Assembly: GCA_026392255.1 (NCBI GenBank)
Contig: JAPLCJ010000049.1
Span: 70,921-134,920, forward strand
Source of the DNA: Solirubrobacterales bacterium
GTDB lineage: Bacteria > Actinomycetota > Thermoleophilia > Solirubrobacterales > Solirubrobacteraceae
DNA: 64,000 bases
Direction of reading: 5' to 3'
The translations under genes were made by a program, and so were the position numbers. The stretch's first letter is position 1. Each line of letters starts with the position of its first letter. Shown here piece after piece: positions 51,845 through 60,288 of this stretch. The notes under the pieces were generated by a model. It did no database searches. It was not told where the DNA came from and saw only the letters and a program-made list of their open reading frames with translations.

Positions 51845-53382
51845 CGCTTCCCTCCCCCCAGCAGATACTTGAGCATCGCGCCATTCGCCTCAGTGTTGGG
51901 GTCAACTGGTGCTTGAGGCTTTGTCGTAGGCGTTGTCGTCGCCGGCGGAATGCCCTCGGACTGTGGGTCTGAAGCCGATGGGGCCTTCGCTCTTGGCTGC
52001 GCGACTCGAACCGCCTTCTGCGGGCGCGACCAGTTCTGCCAGCCAAATGGCCGTGAAATAACGCTTCCTCCGGCACGTGCGATTCGGGACACCATCGCCG
52101 CCGCGGCACTCACGGTCGGCTCTTCGCCGTGGTCAAAGTTTGCGCTGCAGGCGCCGTAAGTACTACCTCGGCCGACTTCCGTCGTGGCACAGGCGGCAAT
52201 CGGATAGACCAGAAGCTCGCCTCTTACATAATGGCCAGAAGCGTTGAAGCCGTTGCCAACGCCGGTCTGGAAGTAGAGGGTCTGCATCAGATATTCCCAG
52301 CCACCCGTCTTTTGGACGCTCTCAAGCAGTCCGCCGAGACCAGTGGCGAATGGGTTGAGTCCCGCGGCCATGGTCTTGGTGTTGCTAAGCGCAGTCAGCA
52401 CTGCTGGGTTTGTCAAGACGGTGCTACCCGTTGTCGCCACCGGGCTGCCCAAGGTCTTGAACGCATCGATTGAGTAATTGGCAAGTGCAGGGAGATGCGC
52501 GACAGCGCTGTTAATCGCAGCCGTGTTTCCCTGGAGTGGCTCCAGCGCCCCACCAAAGGCACTCGAGAACGCACTTAGCTGATTCATCGTCGGTGTCAGC
52601 TGTTCCAGGAAGGCTGGGAACTTCTCGAAGTTTTGCTGCAGTGCAGCACCCTTGGCGGCACTCGCTCTTGAGACAACCTCGGAGTTGCGCACGAAGCCCG
52701 CGACAGATGCTCGTTCGCGGGCGAGGGGGGCCAGCGACTTGTCCGATTTCTCGGCGAGATTAGCGAGCGTCGTGTTCTGGTCGGCGAGAATCTGCAAGAC
52801 CTTGTCGGTCTCCTGAAGGGCTGGATTAGCGCGGCGGATAACCGTGTTGAGGGTCTGGCCGTTGCCCGCAAGAGCGACACCAAACTCATTCAAGATCACA
52901 GCTAAACGCTGCCGCTGAGGGACGCGCATGATGTTGTTAATCAGGTCAATTCCAACTGGGGACGAGGTGTTCTCAACGGGAAGAAGATGATCGCCTTGTC
53001 CTGCCCCCGAAGCAATTGTCGAGAGGGTCGGGGCGGGCTTCCCGCCTGGAGGCACTGGCCTAGTTGGACTGCAGTCGATGTACTGCTCGCCGATCAGCGA
53101 CTGTGGTCGAATCACGCAGTGCGCGTCGGTCCTGAAGTCCTGATAGCCGGGGTTGTCAATCCGCAGGGTGACCGCGGCCTTGTTGTCATCGGTTACCTCA
53201 AGCTGCTCAATCACGCCAACGGTGACTCCAGCGACACGGGCTTCCTCGCCAACAGTCACCTGGTTTGCACTGTCGAAGATTGCCCTTACGCGATAACTGC
53301 CTGAATCACCGGCGGCCACGCCAAAGACCATGAGGCCAGCGCCAGCGATTAGAACTCCACCTATGGCGAGGAGGCGCTTCAT
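51841..53382 (-). CDS. MCE-family protein (second MCE subunit)
   Basis: 513 residues from the ATG at 53382, which makes an ATGA overlap with the first MCE stop; the frame opens at 53412. Membrane segment (LLAIGGVLIAGAGLMVFGV), MCE domain (about 30-115: YRVRAIFDSANQVTVGEEAR, VAGVTVGVIEQL, IGEQYIDCSP). Long helical region and a Thr/Pro-rich C-terminus (PPATTTPTTKPQAP). Cysteine pairs in the tail could be structural. Confidence 0.9.
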   Translation of the reverse strand: MKRLLAIGGVLIAGAGLMVFGVAAGDSGSYRVRAIFDSANQVTVGEEARVAGVTVGVIEQLEVTDDNKAAVTLRIDNPGYQDFRTDAHCVIRPQSLIGEQYIDCSPTRPVPPGGKPAPTLSTIASGAGQGDHLLPVENTSSPVGIDLINNIMRVPQRQRLAVILNEFGVALAGNGQTLNTVIRRANPALQETDKVLQILADQNTTLANLAEKSDKSLAPLARERASVAGFVRNSEVVSRASAAKGAALQQNFEKFPAFLEQLTPTMNQLSAFSSAFGGALEPLQGNTAAINSAVAHLPALANYSIDAFKTLGSPVATTGSTVLTNPAVLTALSNTKTMAAGLNPFATGLGGLLESVQKTGGWEYLMQTLYFQTGVGNGFNASGHYVRGELLVYPIAACATTEVGRGSTYGACSANFDHGEEPTVSAAAAMVSRIARAGGSVISRPFGWQNWSRPQKAVRVAQPRAKAPSASDPQSEGIPPATTTPTTKPQAPVDPNTEANGAMLKYLLGGGKR

Positions 53383-54755
53383 GAGCCTGGCAGCACCGCT
53401 GCTGCGTCGCATCCGGAGGCTCCACCACTAAGGAAAGGCCAGGTCATACCGCTTGGCACTGCCGCGGCCGCTCCTGGGCATCGGCGCATGTTCTGCTTGC
53501 CAGTCCCCTTGCCGCCAAAGGCTGGGTCGCCGTAGATGGAGAGGCGTTGGTCAGCATCGAGCACCGACAGATTGTTGGTGCCGCTGTTGTAGGTGTAGGC
53601 GTTGAAGGCCGGGGAGACTCGAGCGTAGTGCCCGTTCGCATCGTAGAAGGCTGTTGCTTGACCAAACTCGCGGATCCAACCGACGAGGTCAACTGTGTAC
53701 GGCCGGGCAAACTCCAAGACGCTCTGCCCGCTCTGAAGAGCACTGATTGATTCAGGGAAAGCCTTGTGCGAGTCGCCGTTGGCAAGGTCCTGAAGCTGTG
53801 GCGCGTTCTGGAATGTGTCTGTTAGATCGTTGTTGGCGCCTGACTTGTAAATCATGCCTGCGAAGGTTTTGAAGACGGGAACCGCATCCTCAGCCGCCGG
53901 CCGAAGCGCTGTGAAGAAGGCCGGAAGACCAACCGTGTTGGGCTTGGATACATCAACAAGCTGCTGGACGTCGTCGAGCGATGACCGCAGGTTGACAAAG
54001 GTGGAGTTGGCTCGCTGCAGTGTGGCGGGCAGCTTGGCGAGGGCTTGGGAGAAAGACGCGTTCTCAGCGGCGATGGAGCCTGCGAACTGGTTTGCGTTCT
54101 GAACTGCTGATGAGAGGTCATCGCGACGGGAGGCGATCGCCCCCATGGCACCAGCAGTTGCAGTTACTGCTTGTCCCAAAGTCTTCTGGTCGTCGGAGAT
54201 CTGCGCGAACACGTCGGCGGAGGTCGAGAGAGCTGGGTTGAAGTAGTAAGCAGAGAGGTTGGCCTGCTTCTCCTTACCCTTGAACCATGCACCGCTGCCT
54301 TGGAAGAGCCCCTGAAGTCCCTTCCGAGTGGGTGCGTCGAGTGTGTCGAAGATCTGGTCTAGGTCGACCACGGAAGTCGTGTGATCCTGTGCGATGGTCC
54401 CGTTGTCGGGAATCGTAGGATTGCTGTTAGGGCCAAGAGTCATCTGGATGTAGCGGTTTGCCACTCCTGAAAGCGAGGTGAGACGCACGACCGCATTGGT
54501 CCCCTGATGAAGTGGGGCGAACTCGTCGTCTACGACGATGTCAACCTGTGCCTGGTTGTCCTTGGTCAGGGAAATCGCCTGTACTGAGCCGACACCACGG
54601 CCACCAACTTGGACCTCATCGCCCTTGACTAGCTGACCAGCCGTTTTGAAGAACACCTTGTATTGATGGCCTCCGCCGCCGCTCAGGAGAACAAAACCGA
54701 GCACAAGAACCGCCGCGCCGAGCGCACCAACTGCTGCTCCGCGGGCGAGGTTCAC
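53379..54755 (-). CDS. MCE-family protein (first MCE subunit)
   Basis: 458 residues, GTG start two bases after the ATPase stop. Membrane segment (AAVGALGAAVLVLGFVLLS), MCE domain (about 32-110: YKVFFKTAGQLVKGDEVQ, VGGRGVGSVQAI, NRYIQMTLGPN). The helical part includes DVFAQISDDQKTLGQAV, and two cysteines close the C-terminus (RRCPGAAA, SGCDAA). First of the six MCE genes, so likely the counterpart of Mce-A. Confidence 0.9.
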   Translation of the reverse strand: MNLARGAAVGALGAAVLVLGFVLLSGGGGHQYKVFFKTAGQLVKGDEVQVGGRGVGSVQAISLTKDNQAQVDIVVDDEFAPLHQGTNAVVRLTSLSGVANRYIQMTLGPNSNPTIPDNGTIAQDHTTSVVDLDQIFDTLDAPTRKGLQGLFQGSGAWFKGKEKQANLSAYYFNPALSTSADVFAQISDDQKTLGQAVTATAGAMGAIASRRDDLSSAVQNANQFAGSIAAENASFSQALAKLPATLQRANSTFVNLRSSLDDVQQLVDVSKPNTVGLPAFFTALRPAAEDAVPVFKTFAGMIYKSGANNDLTDTFQNAPQLQDLANGDSHKAFPESISALQSGQSVLEFARPYTVDLVGWIREFGQATAFYDANGHYARVSPAFNAYTYNSGTNNLSVLDADQRLSIYGDPAFGGKGTGKQNMRRCPGAAAAVPSGMTWPFLSGGASGCDAAAVLPGS

Positions 54756-54757
54756 TC

Positions 54758-55570
54758 CTACTCCATCCCCAACGGACCCTGTGACTCGCCCGACAGGAAC
54801 TGACGAACGAAGGGATTCGAGGATTCAAATAGGTCGGTGGCAGCGCCGGATTCAACAATCTGGCCCTTCCAAAGCACGGCGATGTACTCGGCAACGCGTC
54901 GAGCCGAGGCAATGTCGTGGGTGATGACTACATAGGCCCCGCCGTTTTCAGCGTGGATCTCCTGGATCAACTCACAGAGCAGTGCGGTTCGGACAGGGTC
55001 GAGGCCGGAGTCGGGCTCATCAAAGAGCACGATGTCGGGATCAAGCACGAGCGCACGAGCGAAACCTGCACGCTTGCGCATGCCGCCGGAGAGCTCGTTG
55101 GGCATCTTGTCATTTGCATCGCCCAAGCCGACTTCGTCTAGGCGCTGGTTGACGATGTGGGCGATTTCGTCCTCACCCTTGTCCGTGTGCTGGCGGAGCG
55201 GGAAGGCAACATTGTCGTAAAGGTTCATTGAGCCAAAGAGCGCGCCGTCTTGGAACAGAACGCCGAACTTCTTACGCATTTCAAAGAGGTCGTCATCTGG
55301 CATGGCAGGGACTGACTCACCGTGGATCAGCACGTCACCGTCATCCGGGTAAAGCAGTCCAACCATGTGCTTGATGCAGACCGACTTACCGGTACCTGAT
55401 GGCCCCAGAATCATCGATATCTGGTCTTGAGGCAAAGCCATATCAAGTCCATTTAGGACTTGGTTACGACCGAAAGCCTTCTTCACGCCGATGAACTCGA
55501 TCGCCGCGTTCTCAACGGGAGTGGTACGTCCCGCGTGCCATTGATAGTCGTCTGTGGTTTCCATGCTCAT
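54758..55570 (-). CDS. ABC ATPase of the MCE transporter (MlaF/Mkl-like)
   Basis: Drives lipid transport together with the two permeases. 270 residues from the ATG at 55570 (the open frame reaches 55729, inside the permease gene). Walker A GPSGTGKSV, Q-loop VLFQDGALFGSMNLYDNVAF, signature LSGGMRKRAGFARAL and Walker B IVLFDEPDSGLDPV, all of the MlaF/Mkl type. In mycobacteria the Mkl gene is unlinked; here it is inside the operon, after the permeases and before the MCE genes. Confidence 0.93.
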   Translation of the reverse strand: MSMETTDDYQWHAGRTTPVENAAIEFIGVKKAFGRNQVLNGLDMALPQDQISMILGPSGTGKSVCIKHMVGLLYPDDGDVLIHGESVPAMPDDDLFEMRKKFGVLFQDGALFGSMNLYDNVAFPLRQHTDKGEDEIAHIVNQRLDEVGLGDANDKMPNELSGGMRKRAGFARALVLDPDIVLFDEPDSGLDPVRTALLCELIQEIHAENGGAYVVITHDIASARRVAEYIAVLWKGQIVESGAATDLFESSNPFVRQFLSGESQGPLGME

Positions 55571-55572
55571 AT

Positions 55573-56370
55573 CTATCCCCCGATCGGTGCCCTGGGATTT
55601 GCACCCCAAAAGAGTTGTGTTCCCAACATTCCAATCACGTGCACAAGCACGATGTTCAGAACCATTGATTTTGCCGTTGCAGTACCCACCCCTACAGGCC
55701 CTCCGCTCGCGTTGTAGCCGTAATAACAACCGACAAGCACAATGGTTGTGGCCATAGCCATTCCCTTGATTACGCTGTACAGAAGATCGGGCGGGTTTTG
55801 GAACATCCAGAAGATCAGCTGGTAGCCACCGGATGACACCTCGCCAATCTGTTGCACTACCGCGAGGTAACTGGCCAAGAACCCGGCGCCAACACCGCTT
55901 AGGTAGACAAACGGAAGGACCATCCAGGCTGCCAGCAGCTTCGTGGAGCAGAGGAATGTCAGGGATGGAACGCCCATTACCTCAAGCGCATCGATCTCAT
56001 CGCTGATCCGCATCGACCCAAGCTCGGCGACGATGCCCGTTCCGACCTTGGCGGACATCATGTACCCGAAGGAGTAGGGCACAAGCTCTCTCAGGTCGCA
56101 CCAGGCGGCGAACACGCCGGCGTAGGCGGGCGAGCCAACCGAGCGGTTGAAGTACGCGCCCTCAATGCCGCACTGGAGGCCGATAATGAAGATCAAGCTC
56201 CAGATCACGATCGTTGAGGAGAGGATCAGAATCCCGCACTGGCGCAGTGCCTCGCCGAAGTACTTGAAGACCTTGAGGCTGTAGACCTCGCCCATAATTC
56301 GCCCACAGAAGCGGAGCAGAACCCCAGTGGATTCCAGCCAACCATTCCCCTTGGTGTTGATCGCACTCAT
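55573..56370 (-). CDS. MlaE/YrbE-type permease (second)
   Basis: 265-residue membrane subunit with five or six segments. MlaE hallmarks: LVPYSFGYMMSAKVGTGIVA, ELGSMRISDEIDALEVMG (the cytoplasmic elbow that contacts the ATPase) and VGCYYGYNASGGPVGVGTAT with the conserved YGYxASGGPxGVG. It overlaps the first permease by four bases and ends two bases before the ATPase start. Confidence 0.93.
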   Translation of the reverse strand: MSAINTKGNGWLESTGVLLRFCGRIMGEVYSLKVFKYFGEALRQCGILILSSTIVIWSLIFIIGLQCGIEGAYFNRSVGSPAYAGVFAAWCDLRELVPYSFGYMMSAKVGTGIVAELGSMRISDEIDALEVMGVPSLTFLCSTKLLAAWMVLPFVYLSGVGAGFLASYLAVVQQIGEVSSGGYQLIFWMFQNPPDLLYSVIKGMAMATTIVLVGCYYGYNASGGPVGVGTATAKSMVLNIVLVHVIGMLGTQLFWGANPRAPIGG

Positions 56371-57200
56371 CGGATCACCTGGATCTCAGGGTGTGTTGCC
56401 AACAGGGTCTGTGTGAAGACGTAGTTGAAAGCAAAAATGCCCAAGAAGGCAATAACGACGGCCTGATTCACTGCCCGCCCTACGCCCTCCGCGCCACCTG
56501 AGGCGGTCATCCCCTTGTAACAACAGACGATCGCGATGATCGCGCCAAACAGAGTGCACTTGATTACGGAACCCCAGAGGTCAACTGTAGAAGCGTTGGT
56601 AAAGAAGGTCGCCCAGAATGGACCGAGCGGCGCACCGTTGACGAGGGTCGCGATGATGCCTCCGAAGATTCCGAAGATCAGTGCGTAGACGTCGAACAGT
56701 CCCGTCACAAGCATCAGGGCGAGGAAGCGTGGGACGACGAGGTTCTTGATCGGGTCAACGCCGAGGACCTGGAGTGCGTCGAGCTCCTCACGGATCTTGC
56801 GGGCACCAAGGTCAGCTGTGATTGCAGTACCTGCAACTCCCGCCAAGACGATTGCGGTCACCGTGGGCGCGAACTCGCGAATAGAGGCAAGAACGAAGAA
56901 GCCGCCGAGTCGGTCAATCGCACCGAACAGAACGAGGAAGTTGGACGCCTGCAAACCGGGTGCTCCGTAACCGAAGGCAACGGTTGAAATCAGCAGCGGG
57001 AACCAGCAGAGCTTGAGCGCGAACAGGAACTGGCTGACGAACTCGCCTCCATACGGATAGGGCGGTTTCACAGCGCTAACCAGCGTTTTGCCGGTCAGAA
57101 TTATCATGTCGCCAGCCTCCTCAAGGAGGTTCTTTGCGGGCATCAGTGCTCTCTCGCCTACGGTTGGCAACCTGTTGATCTCTCTCTTCCTCCCCATCAT
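56367..57200 (-). CDS. MlaE/YrbE-type permease (first)
   Basis: 277 residues with several membrane segments. Diagnostic parts: PPYPYGGEFVSQFLFALKLC, REFAPTVTAIVLAGVAGTAI, ARKIREELDALQVLGVDP (ATPase contact) and KGMTASGGAEGVGRAVNQAV. The start is the ATG at 57200 (the next codon is ATG too); an internal ATG at 57143 is a possible alternative. It heads the fourteen-kilobase MCE operon and is preceded by an inverted repeat directly at the start. Confidence 0.93.
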   Translation of the reverse strand: MMGRKREINRLPTVGERALMPAKNLLEEAGDMIILTGKTLVSAVKPPYPYGGEFVSQFLFALKLCWFPLLISTVAFGYGAPGLQASNFLVLFGAIDRLGGFFVLASIREFAPTVTAIVLAGVAGTAITADLGARKIREELDALQVLGVDPIKNLVVPRFLALMLVTGLFDVYALIFGIFGGIIATLVNGAPLGPFWATFFTNASTVDLWGSVIKCTLFGAIIAIVCCYKGMTASGGAEGVGRAVNQAVVIAFLGIFAFNYVFTQTLLATHPEIQVIR

Positions 57201-57220
57201 GGGTATACGGATGCATACCC
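57201..57220. promoter_or_regulatory. Inverted repeat at the head of the MCE operon
   Basis: GGGTAT at 57201-57206 and ATACCC at 57215-57220, with an eight-base centre, directly upstream of the first permease start. It can be an operator or an RNA hairpin hiding the ribosome-binding region. The divergent lipoprotein gene starts 163 bases away. No MCE-repressor gene (such as a TetR or FadR type) is next to the operon. Confidence 0.4.
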
Positions 57221-57383
57221 CCCTTGGGGCTAGAACATTACGACAGCAGCATCTTCGCCGCTAAACCGGGATGTCCTTGCATCCAATATGGCGCGCATGA
57301 GCGCCAGACACGCCGGTTCAAAACCGGGCTCATCTACCCGAGCCCGGTAAGCCCCGGCCTGACGGTGGTACGCTGCCGCGGCT

Positions 57384-58016
57384 GTGAGAAGGAGCCTGAC
57401 AACCATCGCCGTGATCAGCGGCACGCTCGCCATTTCAGGTTGCGGCGGTTCGACGTCGGGGTCAAACCAGTCTCACGCGGATGGCACCTTCAGGGTCTCC
57501 ACGCCCGGCATCTCGTTCCCCGTCTCTCAGCACATCAACAAAGAAGCAGTACTTAAGATCCCGGTTCGCAACCTTGGTACTCGGCCTATCCCGGATGTGA
57601 CCATCACCTTGACCACAGGCACCTCGGGGACTAGCGCGCCTGCCTTCTCCAACGTGGACAGTCAACCGGGTCTAGCTGAGCACTGGAAGCACGTTTGGTT
57701 CCTAGACCTCCCCCCAGCGAACGGCGATACCGCGCTCGCAAACTCTTGGAGCCTTGGCGAAGTTGCTCCTGGAGCAACAGCGACCTTCACCTGGCACGTC
57801 CACCCGTCCATCACTGGGCCTCATCTTCTCAACTGGAAGATCAGTCCGGCGATGCTTGGTGGCCAAGCCGTTCTGGTCAATGGTGCCCCAGCCACAGGGT
57901 CTTTCCAAGTTGTCATCAAAAGCAAGGCGCCCTCCGCGACAGTCCGATCAGACGGAACGGTCGCGAAGGACTACACCCCTGCTTCTACTCGCAAGACTTC
58001 ACCGGCCAAGCCTTAG
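57384..58016 (+). CDS. Lipoprotein of unknown function
   Basis: 210 residues, GTG start. Signal peptide with lipobox (LAISGC) at residues about 14-20, then a disordered Ser-rich piece and one beta-sandwich domain (VLKIPVRNLGTRPIPDVTIT; GEVAPGATATFTWHVHPSIT) of the DUF11/CARDB kind. Ends in a Lys/Ser/Pro tail. It is divergent from the MCE operon and could bind the outside of the cell, but no specific function can be stated. Confidence 0.7.
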   Translation: MRRSLTTIAVISGTLAISGCGGSTSGSNQSHADGTFRVSTPGISFPVSQHINKEAVLKIPVRNLGTRPIPDVTITLTTGTSGTSAPAFSNVDSQPGLAEHWKHVWFLDLPPANGDTALANSWSLGEVAPGATATFTWHVHPSITGPHLLNWKISPAMLGGQAVLVNGAPATGSFQVVIKSKAPSATVRSDGTVAKDYTPASTRKTSPAKP

Positions 58017-58033
58017 GTTGCTGCTGGAGCTGA

Positions 58034-58063
58034 GGGTGGCGGAACCCCCCGGCGCCGCCACCC
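58034..58063. terminator. Stem-loop between converging genes
   Basis: GGGTGGCGG at 58034-58042 pairs perfectly with CCGCCACCC at 58055-58063 (loop of 12). It lies between the ends of the lipoprotein gene and glnB, so it may serve both strands. A T-tract is lacking on either side. Confidence 0.6.
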
Positions 58064-58090
58064 CCGTTGTCGCCCCAGCGTGAGCCGTTT

Positions 58091-58453
58091 CTAAACCTCT
58101 CCGTCAGGGTGGGTCTGGAGGGTTTCCTCGCCTGACTCCCCCGTTCGGATTCGATAGGACTGCTCCACGGGGAGGATGAATACCTTTCCGTCCCCGACGT
58201 TCCCGGTCCTTGCGTGGGTGAGGACTACCTCAACGACGGTCTGTACATCTCCGTCAGAGACGACGCACTCCAGCTTGATCTTGGGCCGTAGGTGGTTGGT
58301 CACCGTGGCACCTCGGTAGTGCTCAGTGATGCCCTTCTGTCTGCCGGAACCCTTCACCTCGCTGATTGAGAGTGATGGGAAGCCCAGCCGCAGCAGGTCC
58401 TCTCGGATTGGCTCGAATGATTCGTGCCTGATATATGCGACGACCATCTTCAT
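58091..58453 (-). CDS. PII signal protein, GlnB/GlnK type, lacking Tyr51
   Basis: Trimeric nitrogen sensor, 120 residues. The T-loop sequence KGSGRQKGITEHYRGATV keeps Tyr46 but has Val at position 51, where E. coli GlnB/GlnK is uridylylated and streptomycete GlnK is adenylylated. ATP-binding motif TGNVGDGKVF and RIRTGE are present. It overlaps the amt stop by four bases (ATGA), the typical amtB-glnK pairing (order reversed here on the minus strand: amt first). It should control Amt, GlnN or others by binding only. Confidence 0.93.
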   Translation of the reverse strand: MKMVVAYIRHESFEPIREDLLRLGFPSLSISEVKGSGRQKGITEHYRGATVTNHLRPKIKLECVVSDGDVQTVVEVVLTHARTGNVGDGKVFILPVEQSYRIRTGESGEETLQTHPDGEV

Positions 58454-59982
58454 GCCGTTACCTCCGGGTCAGAGACGGGCCCTGTACCAATGCGGTCCAG
58501 GGCTGAGACAGCGCCATAGCCAACGAGCTCTGGCGCAGGGATGAACTGTTCTGGGTAGCCGTACATGCCGTGCTCTGAAATGTCCAGACCGGCGTTCTCT
58601 TCCGCTGGCGTTACGCGGAGGCCGTAGGTCTTCTTGATCACCCAGAAGGTGAAGAAGGACATTGCGAATACGAATGTGAATGCAACTACCACCGTTACTG
58701 ACTGTGCGATTAGCTGCTTGAAGGACCCGCTGTATACAAGTCCGCCGGCAGGGTCACCAAATGCGTTGTACTTGGCGAGCGCTGGGACCGTGAAGATGCC
58801 ACAGGCCAACGTTCCCCAGATACCGGCCAGGCCGTGAGCTGAGAGCGCACCAACCGGGTCGTCAATCTTCTTGTCGATGGCATAGACGCCAAGGACAACG
58901 ATGATCCCGGCGACGCCACCGATGATCGGCGCAGCCCAGAGGGCCACATAACCGGACCCGGCTGTGATCGCAACCAGAGCAGCGATCATTCCGTTACCGG
59001 CCATGCCGATGTCAATATTGCCCGTCTTCAGCTTGGCAACAAGGAGTGCCATCAGCACACCTGCACCGGCAGCAACCATTGTGATCGTGGCTACCTCAGG
59101 GAAGCGGCCGTCAATCGCATTCAGTGTTGAGCCGCCGTTGAAGCCAATCCAACCGATTAGAAGGATGATCACGCCAAGCCCGAAGAGAGGCATGTTGTGG
59201 CCTGGGATTGCCCGTGGCTTTCCGTCTGGGCCGTACTTGCCTCGTCGTGGCCCAAGCAGCAGCAATGCTGCGAGTGCACCGGTAGCGCCGATCAGATGCA
59301 CCGCTGTGGAGCCAGCGAAGTCCTGTACCCCCACGATGTGGCCGATCCAACCGCCGGACTGGAGAAACCCACCACCAAAGACCCAATGGGCTCCAAGTGG
59401 GTAGATCAGGCCAGCAAAGACAACGGCGTAGATGATGTAAGCACCGAACTTGATCCGCTCAAGCGTCGTTCCCCAAACAATCGCTAGCGACACAGCGCAG
59501 AACGACATCTGGAACAGGAACTTCGAGGACACGCTCGCGCTCGAGAAGGACATCACGCCGAATACAGACTGGGCATATCCACCACCGGGCACACCGTCAG
59601 CCAGAGCCGGCATCTTGAATAGGAAGCCACCCGAGTTACCGACGTACTTGCCATTGCCAAACGCGAGGGCGAATCCGCAGATCCACCACATCAGAGCGGC
59701 GATGGAGAAGTTCGTCAGGATCTTGGCGACGATTGTGCCCGCGTTCTTTCCACGCGAGAAACCGATCTCCAAGAGGGCGAACCCTGCCTGCATGAATATG
59801 ACGAGCGTTGCCGCAATAACTACCCAAAGGGTGTTGATTGCGATGCCCGGCGAGAAATCCGACGGGACTGAACTGGCGTCATGGGACAGCGTTGCTGGCG
59901 TTTCGGCGAGACCTACTGCCGGCACCAACATCAGTGCACCAAAGGCCACAAGGGCCAAGAGTGCGACTTTCTTCCTATTCAT
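58450..59982 (-). CDS. amt: Ammonium transporter
   Basis: 510-residue Amt/MEP/Rh channel. Signal-like N-terminus (VALLALVAFGALMLVPAVGL), 11 membrane segments, and the twin histidines: HLIGATGALAALLLLGPRRG and SAHGLAGIWGTLACG lie in the pore. FAGSTAVHLIGA and NMPLFGLGVIILLIGWIGFN are classic motifs. A long cytosolic C-terminal tail binds PII. A strong AAGGAGG site lies four bases before the ATG. It is coupled to glnB. Confidence 0.95.
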   Translation of the reverse strand: MNRKKVALLALVAFGALMLVPAVGLAETPATLSHDASSVPSDFSPGIAINTLWVVIAATLVIFMQAGFALLEIGFSRGKNAGTIVAKILTNFSIAALMWWICGFALAFGNGKYVGNSGGFLFKMPALADGVPGGGYAQSVFGVMSFSSASVSSKFLFQMSFCAVSLAIVWGTTLERIKFGAYIIYAVVFAGLIYPLGAHWVFGGGFLQSGGWIGHIVGVQDFAGSTAVHLIGATGALAALLLLGPRRGKYGPDGKPRAIPGHNMPLFGLGVIILLIGWIGFNGGSTLNAIDGRFPEVATITMVAAGAGVLMALLVAKLKTGNIDIGMAGNGMIAALVAITAGSGYVALWAAPIIGGVAGIIVVLGVYAIDKKIDDPVGALSAHGLAGIWGTLACGIFTVPALAKYNAFGDPAGGLVYSGSFKQLIAQSVTVVVAFTFVFAMSFFTFWVIKKTYGLRVTPAEENAGLDISEHGMYGYPEQFIPAPELVGYGAVSALDRIGTGPVSDPEVTA

Positions 59983-60288
59983 TGGTCCTCCTTAGTGAGG
60001 GGTGGTTGGGAGCGAACCTGCTGACTGCAGTGGCCATCTTCGTTCTCCCGGTTGGATAAGTCATTGGACATAGGGATGAACATTCGGACCGGGGCTTCGC
60101 CGATTGGGCGACGGTTGTAGGGTTGTGAAGCCGTCGTAGTGCCCGTGGGAGCAAGGAACCTCCGGTTGTTTGTCCACACGGATAGTGCGCGGGGAGCGCA
60201 GGACACCTAGGCTCCCGTCAAATACCGCTTTTCGGACCTTTAGCCAACTGGCTAAAAACCCCGACAGACACCAGGAGGAATCCCCAGA
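59983..60288. promoter_or_regulatory. Divergent control region between amt and glutamine synthetase
   Basis: 306 bases without a gene. It contains the two ribosome-binding sites (AAGGAGG for amt at 59987-59993; AGGAGG for the synthetase at 60273-60278), two GGTTGT copies near 60113-60125, a GACGG/CCGTC hairpin around them, and the palindrome listed separately. Nitrogen-responsive promoters for both genes are expected here, but I cannot assign -35/-10 boxes with confidence. Confidence 0.55.
60239..60256. promoter_or_regulatory. Perfect 18-base palindrome before glutamine synthetase
   Basis: TTTAGCCA, AC, TGGCTAAA: two perfect eight-base arms with a two-base centre, 32 bases before the ATG of the synthetase gene. 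It lies in the likely 5' leader or promoter and could be the site of a nitrogen regulator (for example a GlnR- or MerR-like protein). The two-base loop makes an RNA hairpin unlikely. Confidence 0.55.

Noticed and set aside
59983-60288. Glutamine-type (glnA) riboswitch upstream of the nitrogen genes
   Set aside because: The short conserved elements of that RNA could not be found in this region on either strand.
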